A stretch of 39,389 nt of DNA from Actinomycetota bacterium (GTDB taxonomy: Bacteria; Actinomycetota; Actinomycetes; S36-B12), in contig JAFMFD010000013.1 in the NCBI GenBank assembly GCA_017856385.1, positions 1 through 39,389 of the forward strand, read 5' to 3'. The stretch's first letter is position 1. Each line of letters begins with the position of its first letter. The position numbers were made by a program, and so were the translations under genes. Below the pieces are notes generated by a model. That model did no database searches, was not told the origin of the DNA, and was given only the letters and a program-made list of their open reading frames with translations. Below are positions 23,869-32,141 of this stretch, in pieces.

Positions 23869-25458
23869 ATGGCCGACTCCCACGCCTACGACGTCATCGT
23901 CATCGGGGCGGGCCACAACGGTCTGACCAATGCGGCCTACCTCGCCAAGGCGGGGCAGCGCGTGCTCGTCCTCGAGCAGAACAGCCTCGTCGGTGGCGCG
24001 GCGATCACCGAGGAGCTGCGGCCCGGATTCCAGTTCACGACGTTCTCCTACGCGCTCAGCCTGCTGCGACCGGAGATCATCGCCGAGCTCGACCTCGTCC
24101 GGTACGGCTTCAACCCGCTCTACATGCGCTCGCATTTTGCGCCGATGGACAACGGCGACTACCTGCTCCTCGGCCCGGACGATGCCGTGAACCGGCAGGA
24201 GATCGCGCGCCACTCCAAGGCTGACGTCGATGGCATGGAGCGCTTCCAGCACGACACGTCCCGCGTGCGGCAGTTCCTGCGACCGCTGTTCGACAGCATC
24301 CCGCCCAACGTGTTCAGCAAGGATCCGCAGGACGCCGACCAGGTGGCATGGCTGCTGAACCACCTTGGCGGTGCTGACACCAAGGTCATCCACGACAGTG
24401 TGCGACTGCTGACGGGCAGCATCAAGGACTTCGTCGACGACTACCTCGAGTCGGAGATCATCAAGGCGACGATCTGCTCGGCCGCGTGCGTGGGCATCAA
24501 GCTCGGTCCGATGTCGCCGGGCACGGGCATGAACTGGCTGTACCTCGCGATGGGCGAGCACGACGGGCACTCGGGCTCGTGGTCCTTCCACAAGGGCGGC
24601 AACGGCGGGTTCACGCAGGTGCTCGCCCGTGCGGCCACGGCGTACGGAGCGGAGATCCGGCTCAACTCGGCGGTCTCGCACCTGCTGACCAAGCACGGCG
24701 AGGCGCGCGGAGTGGTTCTGCGCGACGGCACCGAGTTCCGCGCCCCCGTCGTCGTCAGCTCGCTCGACCCCCGCCGGACTTTCCTGCAGATCGCTGATCC
24801 GCGCGAGCTGCCGTCCGACTTCGTCGAGACGATCGAGCGCTTCCGGTTCCAGGGGGTGTCGTCGAAGGTCAACTTCGCCCTCGACGGGATCCCGCGCTAC
24901 CCCGCCCTCGGCGACCGCACCGACCACCTGCTCGGCTTCCTGAACTTCGCTCCCACCGTCGAGTACATGGAGCGGGCCTACGACGCCGCCAAGTACGGCT
25001 GGTACTCCGAGCACCCCTACATCGACGCGTGCATCCAGTCGTTCATGGACCCCGACATGGCGCCCCCCGGCAAGCACGTGATGTCCTGCTACGTGATGTA
25101 CACCCCGCACGAGCTCAAGAGCTCGACGTGGGCGGAGCAGCGCGAGAACATGGCCGACCGGGTGCAGGCCACCGTGAACCGGTTCTTCCCGAACTTCGAC
25201 GATCTCGTCCTGCAGCGCGAGGTGGTGACGCCCGACATCATCGAGGAGCGCACGGGACTGTCGGAGGGCAACATCTACGCCGGGGAGTTCTTCCCGCACC
25301 AGATGTACTTCTTCCGCCCCGCTCCCGGCTACAGCGACTACCGGACCCCGATCGAGGGCTACTACCAGTGCGGGTCGGGGACGCATCCGGGTGGCTGCGT
25401 GATCGGTGCACCGGGGCGCTTCGCCAGCCAGCAGATCATCAAGGACACGCGTCGGTAG
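23869..25458 (+). CDS. FAD-dependent oxidoreductase, PYROXD2/CrtI-like
   Basis: A 529-residue flavoprotein of the phytoene desaturase-like superfamily (COG1233 type). The FAD-binding fold is VIVIGAGHNGLTNAAYLAKAG followed by an acidic strand end and GGAAITEE. The C-terminal FAD motif is GSGTHPGGCVIGAPG, as in PYROXD2-like proteins. There is no membrane segment and no carotenoid gene nearby, so carotenoid desaturation is unlikely. Starting one base after the GcvT-family stop, it probably performs an oxidation in the same pathway. I chose ATG 23869; the frame is open further upstream but without homology. It is followed by a 72-base gap holding a hairpin and the lhr promoter. Confidence 0.82.
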   Translation: MADSHAYDVIVIGAGHNGLTNAAYLAKAGQRVLVLEQNSLVGGAAITEELRPGFQFTTFSYALSLLRPEIIAELDLVRYGFNPLYMRSHFAPMDNGDYLLLGPDDAVNRQEIARHSKADVDGMERFQHDTSRVRQFLRPLFDSIPPNVFSKDPQDADQVAWLLNHLGGADTKVIHDSVRLLTGSIKDFVDDYLESEIIKATICSAACVGIKLGPMSPGTGMNWLYLAMGEHDGHSGSWSFHKGGNGGFTQVLARAATAYGAEIRLNSAVSHLLTKHGEARGVVLRDGTEFRAPVVVSSLDPRRTFLQIADPRELPSDFVETIERFRFQGVSSKVNFALDGIPRYPALGDRTDHLLGFLNFAPTVEYMERAYDAAKYGWYSEHPYIDACIQSFMDPDMAPPGKHVMSCYVMYTPHELKSSTWAEQRENMADRVQATVNRFFPNFDDLVLQREVVTPDIIEERTGLSEGNIYAGEFFPHQMYFFRPAPGYSDYRTPIEGYYQCGSGTHPGGCVIGAPGRFASQQIIKDTRR

Positions 25459-25489
25459 CTGGCAGGCCTGTTCCCGCGTCGGGGTGCGC

Positions 25490-25508
25490 GACCGGATGCG
25501 CGCCGGTC
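25490..25508. terminator. Hairpin between the amine block and lhr
   Basis: GACCGG, a 7-base loop, then CCGGTC. It could end the upstream transcript but has no T-run, so a factor-independent terminator is not proven. It also lies where a -35 element of lhr would be. Confidence 0.35.
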
Positions 25509-25517
25509 CAGGCTGGG

Positions 25518-25523
25518 TAGTGT
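25518..25523 (+). promoter_or_regulatory. -10 box, leaderless type, for lhr
   Basis: TAGTGT, 7 bases before GTG 25531, with no ribosome site between. Spacing fits transcription starting at the start codon. Confidence 0.5.
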
Positions 25524-25530
25524 CGATCGG

Positions 25531-28500
25531 GTGACGAAGCGGCTGCCCTTCTCGCCTGCGACGCAGGCGTGGCTCGCCGCCGCCTTCGAGGCCCCGACGC
25601 CAGCCCAGCAGGAGGCGTGGGCGGCGATCAGCGCGGGCGACGACACCCTCGTGGTGGCTCCGACAGGCAGCGGGAAGACGCTCGCGGCCTTCCTCTCGGC
25701 GCTCGACCGCCTGCACTCCGAGCCCGTTCCCGATGAGCGTTCGCGCTGCCGGGTCCTGTACGTCTCGCCGTTGAAGGCGCTCGCCGTCGACGTGGACCGC
25801 AACCTCGCGAGCCCGCTGCGCGGCATCGCGCTTCAGGCCGGACTGCTCGGCGAGCAGGTGCCCGAGGTGCGTGTCGCGCTGCGCACTGGCGACACCCCTG
25901 CGGCGGAGCGCGCGCGCTTCGTGCGCCATCCGGCGGACATCCTGATCACCACGCCGGAGTCGCTCTTCCTCATGCTGACGTCTCAGGCGCGCGAGGCCCT
26001 CACCGGCATCCACACGGTGATCGTCGACGAGGTGCATGCTGTCGCGGGCACCAAGCGGGGTGCCCACCTGGCGCTGTCCCTCGAGCGGCTGGATGCCCTG
26101 CTCGAGCGCCCCGCCCAGCGGATCGGGCTCTCGGCGACGGTGCGGCCGATCGAGGAGGTCGCGCGCTTCCTGTGCGCAAGCCGCCCGGTCACGGTCGTCG
26201 CGCCCAAGAGCCGCAAGGAGTGGGACCTGCGCATCGAGGTGCCGGTCGAGGACCTCGCGGCGATCGGCGAGACCACCGGCGAGTTCACCGGCTCGGCGGC
26301 CGGCGCCGAGGCCCGCACGTCAATCTGGCCGCACATCGAGGAGCGCCTCGTCGACGTGATCGCGGAGCACCGGACCACCCTGGTGTTCGCGAACTCACGT
26401 CGACTCGCCGAGCGCATCACGTCGAGACTGAACGAGATCGCCGACGAGCGCGGCATGGACGTCCCGATCGCGAAGGCACACCACGGATCGGTGAGCCGCG
26501 AGCAGCGGGCCCTCATCGAAGACGACCTCAAGGCCGGACGCCTGCCGGCGGTGGTGGCCACGAGCAGTCTCGAGCTCGGCATCGACATGGGCGCGGTCGA
26601 CATGGTTGTGCAGGTCGAGACGCCACCGAGCGTCGCGAGCGGCCTTCAGCGCGTGGGCCGTGCCGGCCACCAGGTCGGAGCGGTGTCGCGCGGTGTCGTC
26701 GTCCCGAAGTACCGGGGCGACCTCGTCACGTGCGCGGTGGTCGTCGAGCGCATGCTCGCCGGGCGCATCGAGGCCCTGCGCATCCCGCGCAATCCGCTCG
26801 ACGTGCTGGCGCAGCAGGTGGTTGCGGCGGTCGCGATGGACGACTGGAACGTGGGCGACCTGCTCGGGCTCGTGCGGCGCTCGGCGCCCTTCACGACCCT
26901 GACCGAGCCCGTCTTCGCGGCCGTGCTCGACATGCTCACCGGCCGCTACCCCTCCGATGACTTCGCGTCGCTGAAGCCGCGGCTCGTGTGGGATCGCGTG
27001 ACGGGGATGCTGACGGCTCGTCCGGGTGCGCAGCGCCTTGCCGTCACCAGTGGGGGCACCATCCCCGACCGCGGGCTGTTCGGGGTGTTCCTGGTCGGGG
27101 AGAAGGCCTCGCGCGTCGGTGAGCTCGACGAGGAGATGGTCTACGAGTCGCGCGTCGGCGAGGTCATCACGCTGGGTGCATCGAGCTGGCGGATCGAGGA
27201 GATCACCCATGATCGCGTTCTGGTCTCCCCGGCCCCGGGCCAGCCGGGCAAGGTGCCGTTCTGGCACGGCGACTCGCTCGGGCGCCCGGCCGAGCTCGGC
27301 GAGGCGGTAGGGGAGTTCGTGCGGACGGTCTCCCGCGCGAAGCCCGACGCGGCGCAGGCGCGCCTCGCGGAGGCCGGGCTCGACGAGCGCGCGTCGACGA
27401 ACCTGCTCGCCTACCTGGGCGAGCAGCGTGCAGCGACCGGGCGGGTGCCGGACGACCGGACGATCGTGGTCGAGCGCTTCCGCGACGAGCTCGGCGACTG
27501 GCGTGTGGTGATCCACTCGCCGTTCGGTGCCGCCGTGCATGCGCCGTGGGCCCTCGCGATCGCCGCACGGCTGCGCGAGTCCGTGGGTCTGGACGCGCAG
27601 GTGATGCACGCCGACGACGGCATCGTGCTCCGACTGCCTGACGCGGAGTCCGACGAGCAGGTGCGGTCCGTCACCGACGCCCTCGTGCTCGAGCCGGAGG
27701 AGATCGACCGCATCGTCACCGACAACGTGGCGGGCTCGGCTCTCTTCGCCAGTCGGTTCCGCGAGTCGGCAGCACGTGCGCTGCTACTGCCGCGCAGGAA
27801 CCCGGGGCGTCGCTCGCCGCTGTGGCAGCAGCGGCAGCGGTCGGCCCACCTGCTCGACGTCACGAGTGGGTTCCCGTCCTTCCCGATCGTCCTCGAGACC
27901 GTCCGGGAGTGCCTGCAGGACGTGTATGACGTCCCGGCCCTTGTATCGCTTGCCGAGCGCATCCGTCGCGGGGAGATCGCGGTCGTCGAGGTCGAGACGG
28001 CTACGCCGTCGCCGTTCGCCCGCTCGCTGCTGTTCGGCTACGTCGCGTCCTACCTCTACGAGGGCGACTCGCCGCTCGCCGAGAGACGCGCGCAGGCCCT
28101 CACCCTCGACCCCTCGCTCCTCGCGGAGCTGCTCGGCACACCCGAACTGCGTGAGCTGCTCGACCCCGAGGCGCTCGCCGAGGTAGAGGCCGAACTGCAG
28201 CACCTCCCGGAGGATCGGCATGCGCGCGATGCGGAGGACGCCGCCGACCTGCTGCGCGTCCTGGGCCCCCTCACGGACGAGCAGGCGCTGGCGCGGGGCA
28301 TCGATCTCGCATGGCTGGAGGGCCTGCGCGATGCCCGCCGCGTGATCCGCGTGCGGATCGACGGCGTCGACCACACGGCAGTCGTCGAGGACGCACCGAG
28401 GCTGCGGGATGCCCTCGGAGTGACGCTGCCGCCGGGCATCCCCGACGACCTGCTCGCCCCGGTCGCCGACCCGATCGGCGACCTCGTCCACCGGTTCGCA

Positions 28501-29958
28501 CGCACGCACGGCCCCTTCGCGCTGCCGGACGTGTCCCGGGCACTCGGCCTGCCGATGGCGGTGGCCGAGCTGGCCGTCGACCGCCTGCGCACGTCCGGGC
28601 GACTGGTGTCGGGGGAGTTCCGGCCGGGTGGCAGCGGCACGGAGTGGTGCGATCCGGAGGTGCTGCGACGCATCCGCCGCCGTAGCGTCGCCCGGCTGCG
28701 CCAGGAGGCCGAGCCCGTGGCTGCGGAGGACTTCGCGCGGTTCCTGCCGGCGTGGCAGGGCATCGGACCGGTGTCGCAGGCACCGGCCCGGACGGGTGCG
28801 GACGGGGTGCTCGCGACCATCGAGCAGCTGGCCGGCGTGCCGCTGCCCGCGTCGTCGTGGGAGTCAGCAGTGCTGCCGGCCCGCGTCCGCGACTACCACC
28901 CAGGGCTGCTCGACGAGCTGACCACGGGTGGCGAGGTCACGTGGTGGGGAGCGGGTCAGCTGGCGCGCGGCGACGGGCTCGTGGCGATGGCCCCCGCGGA
29001 CCTCGCTGACGCCCTGCGTCCGCCCCCCGAAAGTGACGAGGAGCCGGAGCCCCTTCACGAGCAGGTGCTGGGGGCCTTGGCGGACGGCGGCGGCTGGTTC
29101 TTCCGCGACATCTCCGATCGGGTCGGATCCCTTGACGACGCGGCGCTGGAGCAGGCCCTGTGGTCGCTCGTCTGGCAGGGGCGGGTGACCAATGACAGCT
29201 GGGCACCCCTTCGCGCCCGTGCGGGTGGCCGGGCCCAGCGTCCGCGCGTGCAGCAGCGACGCGGACGTCCCGCGCTCCCCCGCCGCACCGGGCCACCGAC
29301 CGCGTCGGGACGGTGGTCGGTGCTGCCCGCTGCCGTGTCGTCGTCCGAGCTGCGTGCGCAGGCGACGGGGGATGTGCTGCTCGCCCGCTACGGGGTGGTG
29401 ACGCGGGGCAGCGTCGTCGGCGAGCGGATCCCCGGCGGCTTCTCGGCGGCCTACCGCACGCTGGCGGCGTTCGAGGAGGCCGGACGCTGCCAGCGCGCCT
29501 ATGTGATCGACGGGCTCGGGGCGGCGCAGTTCGGGCTGCCGCAGGCCATCTCACGCGTGCGCGCGGCACGAGAGGGATCCGGCGACGTCGTCGTCCTCGC
29601 CGCCGTCGATCCTGCGAATCCCTACGGCGCCGCGCTGCCGTGGCCGCAGCCACCCACGAGCGACCTTGCGCATCGACCCGGGCGCAAGCCCGGCGCGTGG
29701 GTCGTCGTCGTCGACGGCACCCTTGCGCTGTTCGTCGAGAAGGGCGGCGCTACGGCACTGGCCTGGGCGGAGGAGGAGCACCTCGTGGTCGCGTTGACGG
29801 CACTGGGAGCGTCGCCGATCGTGCAGCGTTCGGCACGCCTTGCCCTGACGAGCATCAATGGCCGGCTGCCCGCGGAGGGCGACACGCTGGGCCGGGCGCT
29901 CATCGCGAGCGGCTTCACCTTCACTCCCCAGGGCTGGCGGCACCGTGCCCGAGGGTGA
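25531..29958 (+). CDS. lhr: ATP-dependent helicase Lhr
   Basis: A 1475-residue superfamily 2 helicase, the usual size for full-length bacterial Lhr. Walker A is APTGSGKT (43-50), the DEVH box is at 166-169, and SATVRP (motif III), SSLELGIDMG (motif V) and QRVGRAGHQ (motif VI) follow. The last 900 residues are the winged-helix and C-terminal domains typical of Lhr-Core plus CTD. Lhr translocates 3' to 5' on single-stranded DNA and unwinds RNA:DNA hybrids; in mycobacteria it belongs to a DNA-damage response. Near residues 1215-1265 lies an Arg/Pro-rich insert (RAGGRAQRPRVQQRRG). The 3' end overlaps nei by 14 bases. Confidence 0.95.
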   Translation: MTKRLPFSPATQAWLAAAFEAPTPAQQEAWAAISAGDDTLVVAPTGSGKTLAAFLSALDRLHSEPVPDERSRCRVLYVSPLKALAVDVDRNLASPLRGIALQAGLLGEQVPEVRVALRTGDTPAAERARFVRHPADILITTPESLFLMLTSQAREALTGIHTVIVDEVHAVAGTKRGAHLALSLERLDALLERPAQRIGLSATVRPIEEVARFLCASRPVTVVAPKSRKEWDLRIEVPVEDLAAIGETTGEFTGSAAGAEARTSIWPHIEERLVDVIAEHRTTLVFANSRRLAERITSRLNEIADERGMDVPIAKAHHGSVSREQRALIEDDLKAGRLPAVVATSSLELGIDMGAVDMVVQVETPPSVASGLQRVGRAGHQVGAVSRGVVVPKYRGDLVTCAVVVERMLAGRIEALRIPRNPLDVLAQQVVAAVAMDDWNVGDLLGLVRRSAPFTTLTEPVFAAVLDMLTGRYPSDDFASLKPRLVWDRVTGMLTARPGAQRLAVTSGGTIPDRGLFGVFLVGEKASRVGELDEEMVYESRVGEVITLGASSWRIEEITHDRVLVSPAPGQPGKVPFWHGDSLGRPAELGEAVGEFVRTVSRAKPDAAQARLAEAGLDERASTNLLAYLGEQRAATGRVPDDRTIVVERFRDELGDWRVVIHSPFGAAVHAPWALAIAARLRESVGLDAQVMHADDGIVLRLPDAESDEQVRSVTDALVLEPEEIDRIVTDNVAGSALFASRFRESAARALLLPRRNPGRRSPLWQQRQRSAHLLDVTSGFPSFPIVLETVRECLQDVYDVPALVSLAERIRRGEIAVVEVETATPSPFARSLLFGYVASYLYEGDSPLAERRAQALTLDPSLLAELLGTPELRELLDPEALAEVEAELQHLPEDRHARDAEDAADLLRVLGPLTDEQALARGIDLAWLEGLRDARRVIRVRIDGVDHTAVVEDAPRLRDALGVTLPPGIPDDLLAPVADPIGDLVHRFARTHGPFALPDVSRALGLPMAVAELAVDRLRTSGRLVSGEFRPGGSGTEWCDPEVLRRIRRRSVARLRQEAEPVAAEDFARFLPAWQGIGPVSQAPARTGADGVLATIEQLAGVPLPASSWESAVLPARVRDYHPGLLDELTTGGEVTWWGAGQLARGDGLVAMAPADLADALRPPPESDEEPEPLHEQVLGALADGGGWFFRDISDRVGSLDDAALEQALWSLVWQGRVTNDSWAPLRARAGGRAQRPRVQQRRGRPALPRRTGPPTASGRWSVLPAAVSSSELRAQATGDVLLARYGVVTRGSVVGERIPGGFSAAYRTLAAFEEAGRCQRAYVIDGLGAAQFGLPQAISRVRAAREGSGDVVVLAAVDPANPYGAALPWPQPPTSDLAHRPGRKPGAWVVVVDGTLALFVEKGGATALAWAEEEHLVVALTALGASPIVQRSARLALTSINGRLPAEGDTLGRALIASGFTFTPQGWRHRARG

Positions 29959-30760
29959 CACCGTCTGGCTTGCGGCGAAGCGCCTGCGCGAGGCGCTGCA
30001 GGGCCGCGCCATCGTGGACAGCGACTTCCGCCTCCCTGCACTGGCGCATGCGAGCGTGACGGGGCGCGAGGTGCTTGACGTCGTGCCGGTGGGAAAGCAC
30101 CTGCTGATGCGGTTCGACGACGACCGCACGCTCCACTCCCACTTCCGCATGGACGGCGCGTGGCACCTGCACGGATCGAGCGACAGGTGGCAGGTGCCCG
30201 CGCATGCTGTTCGGGTGGTTCTGCGCACCGATGACCGCGTGGCGCTGGGGGTGCGTCTCCATGACGTGCGCCTCGTGCCGAGCCAGCAGGAGCAGGAGCT
30301 CGTCGGGCACCTCGGCCCCGACATCCTCGGTGAGGCATGGGATCCGGCAGACGTCATCGCGCGGATGCAGGCAGTGGCTGATCTCGAGATCGGCCTTGCA
30401 CTCCTCGACCAGCGGCTCGTCGCCGGGATCGGCAACCTCTACCGCAACGAGGCCCTCTTCATCCGACGCCTGAACCCCTGGACCCCGGTGCGTGAGGTCG
30501 ACGCCCTGCACGAGCTGCTGCAGGTGGCCCACCGCCTGATGGACCGCAACAAGGGCCACTGGTCGCAGGCCACCACGGGTGAGACCGGGCCTGGCCGCGA
30601 GCACTACGTCTTCGAGCGTGGACGTCGGCCCTGCCGACGCTGCGGCACGCGCATCTCGATCGCCGACCAGGGCACCCCGCCCCGGCAGCGCCTCACCTAC
30701 TGGTGCCCGACTTGTCAGCCGACGGTTCCCCGGACTTCAGCGTCCATCGAGCCTGACTGA
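29945..30760 (+). CDS. nei: Formamidopyrimidine/endonuclease VIII-type DNA glycosylase
   Basis: A 271-residue Fpg/Nei-family base-excision enzyme. The catalytic start PEGDTVW follows the initiator codon: Pro2 is the Schiff-base nucleophile and Glu3 assists. The helix-two-turn-helix region is present (GIGNLYRNEALF), and the C-terminal zinc finger has four cysteines (CRRCG and YWCPTC), with the arginine (RQRLTYW) that wedges into DNA. It removes oxidised bases and cuts the strand. GTG 29945 lies inside the end of lhr, so the pair is coupled; the same order, lhr then nei, is known from Mycobacterium (Rv3296-Rv3297). Confidence 0.92.
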   Translation: MPEGDTVWLAAKRLREALQGRAIVDSDFRLPALAHASVTGREVLDVVPVGKHLLMRFDDDRTLHSHFRMDGAWHLHGSSDRWQVPAHAVRVVLRTDDRVALGVRLHDVRLVPSQQEQELVGHLGPDILGEAWDPADVIARMQAVADLEIGLALLDQRLVAGIGNLYRNEALFIRRLNPWTPVREVDALHELLQVAHRLMDRNKGHWSQATTGETGPGREHYVFERGRRPCRRCGTRISIADQGTPPRQRLTYWCPTCQPTVPRTSASIEPD

Positions 30761-30805
30761 CCGGTTCGCGCACCCCGACGCAGCGCCATCGTGTATCCAT
30801 GCCGC

Positions 30806-32038
30806 ATGGACGCGCCGGGCGACGATGTCGTCTCGAGCCAGTACGAGCGGTGGGTGTACCCGGCGCCGATCGAGGACCTGCCTGCGTGGCTGGCGGACAG
30901 CTGGCAATGGTTCGATCCCAGCCACGCGCACCGGCTCCTGTGGCCCGATCGCGACTACGCCGCGGGCATGGACATTCTCGTGGCCGGGTGCGGCACGAGC
31001 CAGGCAGCCGTCATCGCCTACAACAACCCTGCTGCACACGTGGTGGCGATCGATGTCAGCCGGACTTCGCTGGACCACCACGAGACGCTGAAGGAGCGGT
31101 ACGGGCTGGGCAACCTCGAGCTCCACCTGCTGCCCATCGAGGAGGCGGCGTCACTGGGGCAGGACTTCGACCTGGTGGTCTCCACCGGGGTGCTGCACCA
31201 CCTCGCGGATCCGCGTGTCGGGATGCAGGCACTGGCCGATCGCCTGCGCCCTGACGGTGTCATCGCACTGATGCTCTACGCCCGGTACGGACGCGTCGGC
31301 GTGGAGCTGCTCGAGGGGGTGTTCCGCGACCTCGGGCTCGGGCAGGACGAAGCCTCGATCGCGATGGTGCGCGAGGCGCTCGCCGTGCTGCCGGATCACC
31401 ATCCGCTGCACGGGTACCTCGCGATCGCCCCGGACCTCGGCTACGACGCCGGGCTGGTCGATACGTTCCTGCACGGCCGGCAGCGCAGCTATACCGTCGG
31501 CGACTGCCTGGATCTCGTCGAGTCGGCGGGCCTGGTGTTCCAGGACTGGTTCCTGAAATCCCCCTACGAGCCCTTCCGTGCGCCCGGCAGCGGCTTCCTC
31601 ACCGCGGTCGCCGCGCTTCCTGATGCCCAGCGCTGGTCGGTCATGGAGCGCATCGCCACGTCGAACGGCTGCCACTTCTTCACCGCGTGCCGGCGCGATC
31701 GCCCGGTGTCGACCTACCGCATCGACATTGACGGACCGGACGCCATGCAGCTGGTCCCCGTCATGCGCTACCGCTGCGGCGTCGACGGCTCGGACGTCGT
31801 GCGCCCGGGGTGGCGCTGGCCGCTCGATGACGCCCGTCGCGCGATCGCGCGGGCGGTCGACGGACGCCGAACGATCAAGCAGATCGCCGACGTGACCCGT
31901 GCCGCGGCTCCTCAGGCCGCCACTGGAGCCACCGACCACGACACCGACCACTGCACCGACCACGACACAGTGGTGCGCGAGTGGATCGGGGACCTGTGGC
32001 GGCGCGACTTCGTCGCCCTGACCATCGCCCCTCGCTGA
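30806..32038 (+). CDS. Class I SAM-dependent methyltransferase
   Basis: A 410-residue protein. The SAM-binding loop is DILVAGCGTSQAA (about residues 54-66), followed by VVAIDVS with the acidic residue for the ribose, and VVSTGVLHHLADP as the motif IV/post-IV region. Residues 140-300 form an extra domain of unknown role, and the last 110 residues form a winged-helix-like tail (RAVDGRRTIKQIADVTRA). Near residue 376-387 lie three near-identical four-residue units (TDHD, TDHC, TDHD). I chose ATG 30806; a TATCCA sequence 6 bases before it is a weak leaderless -10 candidate. The methyl acceptor is unknown; the next gene is a P450 on the same strand. Confidence 0.82.
   Translation: MDAPGDDVVSSQYERWVYPAPIEDLPAWLADSWQWFDPSHAHRLLWPDRDYAAGMDILVAGCGTSQAAVIAYNNPAAHVVAIDVSRTSLDHHETLKERYGLGNLELHLLPIEEAASLGQDFDLVVSTGVLHHLADPRVGMQALADRLRPDGVIALMLYARYGRVGVELLEGVFRDLGLGQDEASIAMVREALAVLPDHHPLHGYLAIAPDLGYDAGLVDTFLHGRQRSYTVGDCLDLVESAGLVFQDWFLKSPYEPFRAPGSGFLTAVAALPDAQRWSVMERIATSNGCHFFTACRRDRPVSTYRIDIDGPDAMQLVPVMRYRCGVDGSDVVRPGWRWPLDDARRAIARAVDGRRTIKQIADVTRAAAPQAATGATDHDTDHCTDHDTVVREWIGDLWRRDFVALTIAPR
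31931..31966 (+). repeat. Three in-frame 12-base tandem repeats
   Basis: Three units ACCGACCACGAC, ACCGACCACTGC, ACCGACCACGAC inside the methyltransferase gene, in frame, giving Thr-Asp-His-(Asp/Cys). The last unit runs on into ACA. Likely a slippage-made microsatellite coding for a metal-friendly patch. Confidence 0.85.
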
Positions 32039-32074
32039 CGCGGCAACGGCCGGCACGGCCGGAGCCCTCCCGCC

Positions 32075-32080
32075 TACGAT
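32075..32080 (+). promoter_or_regulatory. Possible -10 box for the P450 gene
   Basis: TACGAT. The ATG 6 bases later (32087) is out of the P450 frame; the frame's own candidate starts are ATG 32079, ATG 32094 and GTG 32142 (GGAGG 5 bases before). See the finding on this start. Confidence 0.35.
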
Positions 32081-32141
32081 GCCTGCATGCCCCATGTCAC
32101 CGGGGCCGGTGAGAGTGCAGGCAGCAGGGCTGGAGGCGCGG

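Noticed and set aside
23842-26067. 741-codon minus-strand open frame
   Set aside because: It is antisense to the PYROXD2-like and lhr genes, has no recognisable motif, and is typical of high-GC shadow frames.
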